Source of the DNA: Candidatus Amarolinea dominans
Lineage (GTDB): Bacteria > Chloroflexota > Anaerolineae > SSC4 > Amarolineaceae
Reading direction: 5' to 3'
Assembly: GCA_016719785.1 (NCBI GenBank)
Contig: JADJYJ010000017.1
Location: forward strand, 62,001-126,000
Length of the DNA: 64,000 nucleotides
Shown here: one piece after another, positions 36,201 through 42,593 of the stretch
Position numbering within the stretch: the stretch's first letter is position 1
Layout of the letters: the number at the start of each line of letters is the position of its first letter
The notes under the pieces: model-generated
What the model saw: the letters and a program-made list of their open reading frames with translations, nothing else
What the model was told of the DNA's origin: nothing
Database searches by the model: none
Program-made: the position numbers and the translations under genes

Positions 36201-36352
36201 CAAGCGATATAAATCAGTCAATGATGACTTACTCATGGAATGTCATCAGAGCATTAACTGAACAAGACCTTTCTGATTTAGTTGTGGGACAAGAAGTGGT
36301 TCAATACATTCGTAAAATCAAGTTACGAGAACCGGTGCATATAGTGATTTAG
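33295..36352 (+). pseudogene. hamB: Hachiman-like helicase HamB, frameshifted near its 5' end
   Basis: The long frame gives 962 aa from GTG 33464, but the coding sequence clearly extends upstream in that frame to about 33356 (QYAIREKIKIVADSLQ) without any standard start. A plausible beginning lies one frame over: ATG 33295, MHDLHLELVLLLPGTSYFN, ending at TAA 33352. One missing or extra base around 33345-33356 would join them. In the main frame an ATG at 33284 is blocked by TAG at 33317. Helicase motifs are intact: PTSGGKTRVAE (I), VIVDEGHMIGG (II), LLLVSGVLPN (III), LLFASPTLAQGVN (V) and VVGRVGRP (VI), i.e. a Ski2-like SF2 helicase as in HamB. Either a sequencing error, a decaying gene, or initiation at GTG 33464 with a shortened N-terminus. 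Confidence 0.72.
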
Positions 36353-36369
36353 CTTCATCATCAGGGAAG

Positions 36370-36452
36370 GCAGCGCGCAGCTAGCGCTGCACAACCCACC
36401 GTGCCAATGAAGACTGACATAGTTCGGCGCAAACCCATATTCCGTTGGGTTT
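36370..36452 (+). repeat. Island boundary repeats, A- and B-type copies 2
   Basis: Three hairpins in a row: GCAGCGC/GCGCTGC (36370-36390); the A-type element with loop ATGAAGAC (36398-36423, imperfect 9-bp arms); and the B-type element AAACCCA-8 nt-TGGGTTT (36431-36452, perfect). It separates the Hachiman pair from the restriction-modification pair. Confidence 0.7.
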
Positions 36453-36540
36453 TCAGATTATCCACACCCGTGCTGCCCATATTTCGCATGGCAGAGGACG
36501 GTTGAACGATAAACACATGACTCGGGAGATGCGCATACCA

Positions 36541-37317
36541 ATGACATACGAGCAACTTACGCTTAAAGAGCCGAAGCAGTGCGACGACTACGACGAGTGT
36601 TCTGGATTCGTGATCACCGCCGTCGAGGCCATTGTGGATGACGCCATCAAGGCGGGAAGCAACAAGATAGTTATCAACACGAACCTGAGGCTCGGTCTCC
36701 CGATGGAGAACATTAACAAGATTGCCGGCCCTTTCGTCGAAGCGTGGGCTGTTGAAGTCTTCAAGGATGTGGTTGAAGATCAGAACAACAAGTACGCACT
36801 AATAAACGTCGAGGCCAAAGAACGCCTCTACATGGCAGACGTGATTCTCCAGTTCAAGAAGAAACGCAAGGTTGAATCCGGTGTGACAGCCGAGGTGGAT
36901 GTAAAGGCGACCGCCGAGGATATCGAATCGAGCGGCAAATCGCCAAACATCACATCGTTTCAGAGGATCAGGACGGCCTACGTTGACGATCCCGATTACC
37001 TCTTCGTCATCCTCTCGCTAAAACACAGGGTCTACTCAACCAAGAACGCGCAAACTGGCCTCATGGATGGCGTCATGGAAGTTGTTGCGCACAACTCGTA
37101 TGATCTCAAGTACCTCTCTGCTGCCGACATCAGTTACAACCCAGCGCTGGGCAGCGGCCAGTTGCAGGTCAGAGACATTCATTACGTCACGCTGACGAAG
37201 CGAACAACATGGGAATTCTGCCAACTACTTGACAGAAAAGTAATCAATTCGAAAAAGGGCTTCGCTGGATGGCTCGACATGGCGAAGAAAAACGAATGGA
37301 TCAAGACAGATGAGTAA
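36541..37317 (+). CDS. Putative type II restriction endonuclease
   Basis: 258 aa from ATG 36541; in-frame ATGs at 36517 and 36529 would add a few residues. I do not recognise a named subtype. The central GVTAEVDVKATAEDIESSG fits a PD-(D/E)xK-like core with the DVK triad, and charged segments around SFQRIRTAYVDDPDYLFVIL are typical of small restriction enzymes. The stop overlaps the start of an adjacent DNA methyltransferase by eight bases, and this coupling is the main argument for an R-M endonuclease. GC content is intermediate, lower than the host genes. Other possibility: an unrelated nuclease of the same module. Confidence 0.62.
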   Translation: MTYEQLTLKEPKQCDDYDECSGFVITAVEAIVDDAIKAGSNKIVINTNLRLGLPMENINKIAGPFVEAWAVEVFKDVVEDQNNKYALINVEAKERLYMADVILQFKKKRKVESGVTAEVDVKATAEDIESSGKSPNITSFQRIRTAYVDDPDYLFVILSLKHRVYSTKNAQTGLMDGVMEVVAHNSYDLKYLSAADISYNPALGSGQLQVRDIHYVTLTKRTTWEFCQLLDRKVINSKKGFAGWLDMAKKNEWIKTDE

Positions 37318-38203
37318 TATCGTCATTCAGACGGGCGATTCTCTCGAGCTGATGCGTGACATAGACTCCGCGTCAATTGATCTCGTCATTGCTGATCCAC
37401 CCTATAATCTAGGCAAGAACTACGGGAACAATCACGACATTCGCGGCTTTCGCGAATACTTGCAGTTCTCGGAGGCATGGTTGCAGGAGGCTCATCGAGT
37501 GCTTGCCCCACGTGGCACGCTCTATGTGTTCATGGGGTTTCGGTTCATCAGCTATCTGTACGACATCCTGGATCAGCGGTTGGGCATGTACTTCAACAGT
37601 TGGATCACCTGGCACTATACGCAAGGCATGGGCCGGACAAAAGGATTCTCACCACGTCACGACGACATACTCATGTTTACAAAGTCGGAAGACTTCGTGT
37701 TCAACATTGACTCAGTCCGCATACCACAGAAATACTACAGAGAGAGGAACAATATGGCCGGCGCCAATCCCGGCGATGTGTGGTCATTCTCGCACGTTCA
37801 CTACTCAAATCCAGAACGAGAGGACCACCCGACACAGAAACCCGAAGCATTGATCGCCAGGATGATCCTGGCGTCTTCGAACGAAGGTGATCTTGTGCTC
37901 GATCCATTCTCTGGCAGCGGCACGACGGCCAGAGTGAGCCAAATATTGAACCGCCGCTGTCTCGCCATGGAGATCAATCCGGATTACGTCGAGCGTACGC
38001 GGAAACGTCTTGCCCTGCATTTCGAGGGTTTCGACTCTGCTGACCCACGGCTTGATCGAACACCGAGAGACTTGCCTCAGGACGAAGGTTCATTGAACGC
38101 CACTAGCAAGCAGATGTTTTTGCTTGAAGGGAAAAGTGAATTCGCAAGCCCAACGATCGCCTCCACGCGCACGCGAAACCCGCGGCGGGTTTCGCGCCGA
38201 TGA
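37310..38203 (+). CDS. DNA adenine/N4-cytosine methyltransferase of a type II R-M system
   Basis: 297 aa. Catalytic motif IV is DPPYNLGKNYG near residue 30 and the SAM motif I FSGSGTT is near residue 203, the beta-class order (IV before I). HPTQKPEALIARMI precedes motif I as usual. It modifies the site cut by the upstream enzyme. The C-terminal tail (STRTRNPRRVSRR) is encoded by a strong GC-rich palindrome at about 38168-38197, so the original C-terminus may have been replaced by repeat DNA, without harming the catalytic core. Confidence 0.88.
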   Translation: MSNIVIQTGDSLELMRDIDSASIDLVIADPPYNLGKNYGNNHDIRGFREYLQFSEAWLQEAHRVLAPRGTLYVFMGFRFISYLYDILDQRLGMYFNSWITWHYTQGMGRTKGFSPRHDDILMFTKSEDFVFNIDSVRIPQKYYRERNNMAGANPGDVWSFSHVHYSNPEREDHPTQKPEALIARMILASSNEGDLVLDPFSGSGTTARVSQILNRRCLAMEINPDYVERTRKRLALHFEGFDSADPRLDRTPRDLPQDEGSLNATSKQMFLLEGKSEFASPTIASTRTRNPRRVSRR

Positions 38204-38262
38204 GGCGCGACGTTGAGCTCATCCACACGCCGTCATCGCTATCACAACGGAGGAATTCAACT

Positions 38263-38490
38263 ATGAAGCTCGCGGAAGCATTGATGCTCAGAGCTGATTC
38301 AGGCCAACTGGCACTTGGCTGTCAATGGTGAGGAAGTGTTCAAGATTGAGCCATTGAAGTAGGAGGTGATCGTGAATCCCTGCGTGATGCGTGCCTATCC
38401 ATTCGATGACTACGGCTTGATCTGGTGTTTGAAAATGGCGAACGCCGGATATTTGATATCAAACCATATTTCCAGCGCACGCAGCGCGTG
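38263..38490 (+). pseudogene. Remnants: DIP1984-like start, DUF4160 end, DUF2442 fragment
   Basis: ATG 38263 after a good GGAGG site starts MKLAEALMLRAD, like DIP1984-family proteins, but stops at 38331. In another frame NWHLAVNGEEVFKIEPLK ends at 38362, matching the C-terminus of DUF4160 proteins. Then AGGAGG and GTG 38372 begin a DUF2442-like protein (VMRAYPFDDYG) that shifts frame near 38415 and continues LVFENGERRIFDIKPYF before breaking off. The DUF4160-DUF2442 order equals the better preserved pair at 39209-39765. Confidence 0.65.
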
Positions 38491-38498
38491 TTTTTTTT
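38478..38498 (+). terminator. Weak intrinsic terminator
   Basis: CACGC-agc-GCGTG (38478-38490) followed directly by eight T (38491-38498). It would end transcription from the R-M module and the remnants before the toxin-antitoxin promoter. Confidence 0.5.
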
Positions 38499-38511
38499 GG
38501 TACTCAGCTTG

Positions 38512-38540
38512 TTGCCGAAAGGCACACGATGTAGTAAGAT
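38512..38540 (+). promoter_or_regulatory. Putative promoter of the toxin-antitoxin pair
   Basis: TTGCCG (38512-38517), 17-base spacer, TAAGAT (38535-38540). The expected start site (about 38547) coincides with the ATG, so the mRNA may be leaderless. No Shine-Dalgarno is visible between the -10 box and the ATG. Confidence 0.5.
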
Positions 38541-38546
38541 AGAGAT

Positions 38547-38843
38547 ATGAAATACTTTGCGTGGAATCCTACGAAAAATACACAACTACACACAGAACGT
38601 GATGTCTCGTTTGAGGAAATTGTCCATCACATTGAAATGGGTGGATTGCTCGATATAATCGAACACACAAATCCGAGCAAGTACCCTGGACAGCGTATTT
38701 TCATCGTAGCGATTGAGAATTATGCTTACTTGGTTCCCTTTGTGGAGTCGGACACCGAAGTATTTTTGAAAACCATTATTCCGAGTCGCAAAGCTACCCG
38801 TAAATACTTGGGAAAGGAAACAAAATCAGATGCCAACGAGTAA
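38547..38843 (+). CDS. BrnT-like toxin of a type II toxin-antitoxin pair
   Basis: 98 aa. KYFAWNPTKNTQLHTERDVSFEEIV resembles the opening of BrnT/COG2929 RNase-like toxins (W-x-P-x-K ... R-x-V-S-F-E), and the later FIVAIENYAYLVPFVESD and FLKTIIPSRKATRKYLG correspond to the conserved Y-hydrophobic and C-terminal Ser-Arg-Lys segments. The 14-bp overlap with the next gene is typical for toxin-antitoxin operons. BrnT toxins cut RNA. The family assignment is by eye. Confidence 0.68.
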   Translation: MKYFAWNPTKNTQLHTERDVSFEEIVHHIEMGGLLDIIEHTNPSKYPGQRIFIVAIENYAYLVPFVESDTEVFLKTIIPSRKATRKYLGKETKSDANE

Positions 38844-39108
38844 ATTAGATATCGAAGAGGAAACTCTAGTCGCATCGTATGAAACTGAAGAATGGCAATC
38901 CGTCGCTAACTTGCCTGCGGAGCAAACCACATATCAGGCGTATGCCCGTGCGACTTTTCGGAAAGACCGGCGGGTGAATATCCGGTTGACTGAGAAAGAC
39001 TTGGTTGGCCTACAATTGCGGGCTTTGGAGGAGGGTCTCCCTTACCAAACTCTAATGGCGAGCATTCTGCACAAATACGTTGTCGGTCGGTTGGTGGAAC
39101 AATCATAG
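38830..39108 (+). CDS. CopG/BrnA-like antitoxin
   Basis: 92 aa, starting within the toxin gene. The C-terminal RRVNIRLTEKDLVGLQLRALEEGLPYQTLMASILHKYV is a ribbon-helix-helix pattern (beta strand VNIRLTEKD, two helices, LPYQTLM turn) expected to bind the operon promoter. The N-terminal acidic region would neutralise the toxin. The island repeat begins eight bases after its stop. Confidence 0.75.
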   Translation: MPTSKLDIEEETLVASYETEEWQSVANLPAEQTTYQAYARATFRKDRRVNIRLTEKDLVGLQLRALEEGLPYQTLMASILHKYVVGRLVEQS

Positions 39109-39116
39109 AGATGTCC

Positions 39117-39201
39117 ACTGTGCCAATGAAGACTGAGGCAGTTCAGCGGCTGAATGCTGCATTCGGTGTCATCCTATTTGCCGCTGCCTAACCCATTTTC
39201 C
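39117..39201 (+). repeat. Island boundary repeats, A- and B-type copies 3
   Basis: A-type hairpin with loop ATGAAGAC (39117-39142), a palindrome TTCAGC-g-GCTGAA (39142-39154), and TATTTGCCGCTG plus TAACCCATTTTCC (39175-39201). CAGCGGC (39144-39150) also pairs with GCCGCTG (39180-39186), so the whole segment can fold as one structure. It separates the toxin-antitoxin pair from a DUF4160 gene that has lost its 5' end. Confidence 0.7.
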
Positions 39202-39208
39202 CTTTAGG

Positions 39209-39454
39209 GTGCCTCGCGAAACGAGGCGCAGAGAATGCGAACGACTACGGAACAATTTGCCCCACCTTCACGCCAAGTATGCTGAGTTCGAGGCTTCTAT
39301 CAGCATCAAAGACGGCGAGATCTTGGCTGGTAAGTTGCCTCGCAAGCAACTGCGGTTGGTCCAAGCCTGGATCGAGCTTCGCCATGATGAGCTGCTGGCC
39401 GATTGGGAACTCTCCTTGAGTGGGGAGCAGCCCTACAAGATCACCCCTTTGTGA
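39209..39454 (+). pseudogene. DUF4160 protein, 5' end replaced
   Basis: 81 codons from GTG 39209. NNLPHLHAKYAEFEASISIKDG and LLADWELSLSGEQPYKI are the conserved middle and C-terminus of DUF4160, a small protein often paired with DUF2442 in toxin-antitoxin-like loci. The usual N-terminus with its hydrophobic strand is missing: residues 1-14 (PRETRRRECERLR) look unrelated and begin where the boundary repeat ends. The first gene of a pair, eight bases from the next start. Confidence 0.66.
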
Positions 39455-39462
39455 GGCTCGCT

Positions 39463-39765
39463 ATGTATTGGGATGTCAAGTTCGTCAAGCCGCTGTCCGA
39501 TTATCGCATCTATGTAGAACTTGAGAATGGGCGCCAAGGGATATTCGACGTAAAGCCCTATCTGGATCATGGTGTTTTGCGCGAGCTTCGGGACGTGCAT
39601 TACTTCGGTCAAGTTGGCATCCAGTTCGGCGCGGTGACCTGGCCAAACGAACAGGACATTGCTCCGGAAACTCTGCTGGCCGAAATGCTCCCTGGAGAAC
39701 CGCCAGAGCCGTCTGCCCAGAAACACATTGACGCTGGCGGCTGGGAGGCAACCGGTCGCACCTAG
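39463..39765 (+). CDS. DUF2442 family protein
   Basis: 100 aa from ATG 39463. VKPLSDYRIYVELENGRQGIFDVKPYL, then LRELRDVHYFGQVGIQFGAVTWPNEQDIAPETL, the DUF2442 signature order (beta-rich, with TWPN-x-x-D-I). Function unknown; commonly found with DUF4160 and thought to be part of toxin-antitoxin-type modules. This is the most complete of three copies in the window. The C-terminal Pro-rich tail is longer than usual. Confidence 0.8.
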   Translation: MYWDVKFVKPLSDYRIYVELENGRQGIFDVKPYLDHGVLRELRDVHYFGQVGIQFGAVTWPNEQDIAPETLLAEMLPGEPPEPSAQKHIDAGGWEATGRT

Positions 39766-39870
39766 AAATTGATCCAGCGATTGTCGGACCATCCTCGCAA
39801 CACTCATCAACCGCCGGACGTGAGAGGGTGTACAGCAAATGCCAGATCAAAGAGGAACAGATAACCTGCG

Positions 39871-40299
39871 ATGAAACGCCTGAAAATCGCCACCCTGGAC
39901 AAAGGCTGGCACGATAAAGACGAAATACTGCTCCACGCCGCCTTCCAGTTGCTGGCCGACTTCGTGGAACAGGAACATCCCGAGAAAATCGTTGACTGGG
40001 ACGCGAACGAACTGCACAAAAGCGCCTGGGACGAAATCACGGGCCTGTACAAGTGGTGGACGAAGACTCGCCCCAAGCGTCGCAGCCCGTTGGACGACAA
40101 GAAGCTCAGGCACCCGCCCTTCAAGCTCAAAAAGATCCCCGGATCGGACATGCGACAGTTGGTGATGCCGGATAAGAAGAAGTATGCTGGGTATTACTTA
40201 GCGTTGGAGGAGCATGCCCGGCTCGAACAGGAATGGCACGAGGAGGATCAACGCAATCTGCATCGTCTGATCGAAATCAGGGGCTTTCTGTGGACATGA
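39871..40299 (+). CDS. Hypothetical protein upstream of a higA remnant
   Basis: 142 aa. Not recognised. Mostly charged, helical sequence with KWWTKTRPKRRSPLDDKK and a C-terminal LEEHARLEQEWHEEDQRNLHRLIEIRG amphipathic helix. No signal peptide or membrane segment. GC content is about 55%, closer to a mobile-gene pool than to the host backbone. Only 24 bp separate it from the truncated higA, so the two were probably co-transcribed. It may be a phage-type or toxin-antitoxin-associated gene. Confidence 0.55.
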   Translation: MKRLKIATLDKGWHDKDEILLHAAFQLLADFVEQEHPEKIVDWDANELHKSAWDEITGLYKWWTKTRPKRRSPLDDKKLRHPPFKLKKIPGSDMRQLVMPDKKKYAGYYLALEEHARLEQEWHEEDQRNLHRLIEIRGFLWT

Positions 40300-40323
40300 C
40301 GACTTATCACTGAGGATATTGTC

Positions 40324-40452
40324 ATGATCAATAGTGGTTTGCCGCCCATTCATCCCGGTGAATTTCTGGTTGAGACGCTGCACGAACTCGGCATTTCCCA
40401 GGCACAGTTCGCGCGCGCCATTGGCGTATCGCACTGTGTCAATGAAGCCTGA
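40324..40452 (+). pseudogene. higA: Truncated HigA-family antitoxin
   Basis: 42 codons. INSGLPPIHPGEFLVETLHE and LGISQAQFARAIGVS are the conserved start and first half of the helix-turn-helix of HigA/VapI antitoxins, normally about 100 aa. Homology stops exactly after GVS, where the A-type hairpin repeat starts (40433), and the frame ends inside the repeat. No downstream HigA sequence is found. Confidence 0.75.
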
Positions 40453-40470
40453 CACAGTTCAGCGGCTGAA
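40433..40470 (+). repeat. Island boundary repeat, A-type copy 4
   Basis: Perfect 9-bp stem ACTGTGTCA/TGACACAGT with 8-nt loop ATGAAGCC (40433-40458), followed by palindrome TTCAGC-g-GCTGAA (40458-40470). It marks the right end of the accessory island and interrupts higA. Confidence 0.75.
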
Positions 40471-40512
40471 GATGATGCACAATTCAGGAGAGAAGCGAGT
40501 GATCCGGCAATG

Positions 40513-40554
40513 ATACAGGAGGTGACCCACCGCTTGGTGTGTCACCTCCTGTAT
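40513..40554. terminator. Large perfect hairpin, possible bidirectional terminator
   Basis: A 14-bp perfect stem ATACAGGAGGTGAC (40513-40526) with GTCACCTCCTGTAT (40541-40554), extended by CACC/GGTG around a GCTT loop. It lies between the island and the convergent LysM gene. There is no U-tract on either side, so termination is only inferred. Confidence 0.45.
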
Positions 40555-40617
40555 GTCTTGACTTGACTGAAGATAGGCCGGGTGTCCCCCCCAGAAACCT
40601 GGTTTCGCCGCGGAGGC

Positions 40618-42336
40618 TTAGGGCAGGCGCAGGGTCTGCCCGGCGTAGATGCGGTTGGCGTTGCTGATGCCGTTGGCTTGCATCAGCGCGTTGACCGATG
40701 CACCGGTGCGGGCCGCAATGCCGCTGAGGGTGTCGCCCTTCTTGATCGTGTAGGTGGTGGGCCGTGCCTCAGAGCCAAGACCGGGCGTTACCGGTTCGCT
40801 CGGAGTTACCGCCGGCGGCGCCTTGACCACCGTGCCGCTACTGCTGCTGCAGGGCACCTTGAGCACCTGCCCGACGAAGATCACATTCACGTTCTTGATG
40901 TGGTTCAGGCTGGCCAGGTTCGCCACTGTGGTGCCGTACTTCACCGCAATGGACGAGAGGGTGTCGCCCCGCTTGACCACGTAGGTGCAGGAGGTTGAGC
41001 CGCCGCTGCTGCCGGTGCTGCATGGCGCCACCGAGATCGCATCTATGTCAGCATCCAGCTCACGCGCGCCGGTGGCCCACTTCTTGTGCGCCATCACGAA
41101 CAGGGTGACGGTGTCGGCCGGGGCCACGAACTTCACGCTGTAGGTGCTGTAGGCGCCGGGCGCGGTGCGCAGATAGATCGGCTTGATCGGCACATACTCC
41201 TTGAAATCGAGATTAGCCCAATCGGCGTCGGCCCCGCTGTTGTATCCCCACAGGATTTCGTAGCGGTACGCGTCCTCATCCGAGTTATCGGTGCGTTCGC
41301 GCAGCATACCCGCCAGCGACACCTGGTACGTCTTGCCCTTAGTCAGGCCCTTGACCACCTGGTAGATGCCCGCGTAGCGATTGGGATCAGATGCGGCTGC
41401 AAAGCCCAGGGTGTTGATCTCGATCAACTGCGCGTGCTTGCCCTCATAAACGACCGGCGCCCAGGTCTCATCATAGAAACCATACGCCGCGCGTCCGCCG
41501 TTGCTGAAGGATGTCCATGACTTGGCGACGCCGGCGGCGCTAAATCCGCCCTCGAAGTTGCCATTGGCGACCAGGCTGCTGCCGGAACAGGTCAGAGAGG
41601 TTGTGGTGCTGCCCGATCCGCTGCTGCCCGATCCACTGCTGCCCGTTGAGCCGGAGCTTGAACCACCGCTCGATGTCGCGCTGTCCCCAAACAGGTTGAT
41701 GCCATCCAGGTTGAAGTCAACTTCACGATAAGGGGTGCCCCACTTCATCCAGGTGCGCACAAAGACGGTGATCTTGCTGCTGGTGGCGGTCACCTTGGCG
41801 CGATACTCACTGAAGGCGCCCGGCCCGGTGCGGGAGTAGATGGTATCCCAGGGCAGCTCAACCCAATTTGTCACGGCAGCCCAGTTGCTGCCGCCGCTAT
41901 AGTCGAAGCCGACCTGCACGCGGTAACGCCACGGGTCAGGGTCTTCGTCATCGGCGCGGATCATGCCACGGATGGCGAAGTCATAGGCCTTGCCCTTGCT
42001 GACGGCTGCGGTCTGGTAGATACCGGCATAGCGGTCAGGTTCGGATGAATTTTGCTTGGTGTTGATCTCGATCAACTGGGAATGGCCGCCGTCCCAGACG
42101 GTCTTGCCCCATTGATCATCGTAGAAGCCATAGGCGGCGCGACCCCCGTTGGTGAAACAGGACCAGCCCTTGCCAACGGCGCCGCAACCGCCGGCGGACG
42201 TAAAACCGCCCTCGAAATTGCCGTTCTTGAGGGCGTCGGTGCTGGTCGCGGCCAGTGGGCTGGACGAAACCAGGCCGGCGCTCAGGATGACGGCCAGAAT
42301 CATTGCCGCGCCAATCACACGCTGCTTGATGCGCAT
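40618..42336 (-). CDS. Secreted protein with two carbohydrate-binding-like domains and two LysM
   Basis: 572 aa from ATG 42336, with GGAGG eight bases upstream. Signal peptide (AAMILAVILSAGLVSSSPLAA). Two copies of a roughly 190-residue beta-rich domain begin KNGNFEGGFTSAGG and ANGNFEGGFSAAG and share GRAAYGFYD, LIEINT and RYAGIYQ, like CBM4/9-type binding modules. They are joined by a Ser/Gly linker. The C-terminus has two LysM repeats (YVVKRGDTLSSIAVKYG; YTIKKGDTLSGIAARTG) that bind peptidoglycan-type glycans. No catalytic domain. Likely a cell-wall-attached glycan-binding protein. It has its own promoter. Confidence 0.85.
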   Translation of the reverse strand: MRIKQRVIGAAMILAVILSAGLVSSSPLAATSTDALKNGNFEGGFTSAGGCGAVGKGWSCFTNGGRAAYGFYDDQWGKTVWDGGHSQLIEINTKQNSSEPDRYAGIYQTAAVSKGKAYDFAIRGMIRADDEDPDPWRYRVQVGFDYSGGSNWAAVTNWVELPWDTIYSRTGPGAFSEYRAKVTATSSKITVFVRTWMKWGTPYREVDFNLDGINLFGDSATSSGGSSSGSTGSSGSGSSGSGSTTTSLTCSGSSLVANGNFEGGFSAAGVAKSWTSFSNGGRAAYGFYDETWAPVVYEGKHAQLIEINTLGFAAASDPNRYAGIYQVVKGLTKGKTYQVSLAGMLRERTDNSDEDAYRYEILWGYNSGADADWANLDFKEYVPIKPIYLRTAPGAYSTYSVKFVAPADTVTLFVMAHKKWATGARELDADIDAISVAPCSTGSSGGSTSCTYVVKRGDTLSSIAVKYGTTVANLASLNHIKNVNVIFVGQVLKVPCSSSSGTVVKAPPAVTPSEPVTPGLGSEARPTTYTIKKGDTLSGIAARTGASVNALMQANGISNANRIYAGQTLRLP

Positions 42337-42537
42337 GAGGTGAACCTCCTCTTCCTTACATCTGCCTGGGAGCCCGAGATCTCCCTGGAACCATGATGAT
42401 CGCAACGACTTCATGTGGGACAACGTCTTGCGTCGTCGTCTTGGCTGCGCCGTAGGTGCCGTGGCGGCTATGCGAGCGTGAGCGCAGTCCAATATTCAAG
42501 ACGTATAGACGGTTATGTCAGTTGCGATGTTAGTGAG

Positions 42538-42566
42538 ATTGTACCACAATTGGGTATAATTGACAA
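42538..42566 (-). promoter_or_regulatory. Putative promoter of the LysM gene
   Basis: On the minus strand, TTGTCA (42566-42561), 17 bases, TACAAT (42543-42538). The start site near 42531 would give a leader of about 195 nt. It lies in the gap after trmFO. Confidence 0.55.
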
Positions 42567-42593
42567 GAGTCAATTTCGGAACGGGTGCGGTAC

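Noticed and set aside
39117..39201. Integron attC site (GCCTAAC at about 39185 fits RYYYAAC)
   Set aside because: No matching GTTRRRY partner at a suitable distance, no integrase in the window, and modules are larger than usual cassettes.
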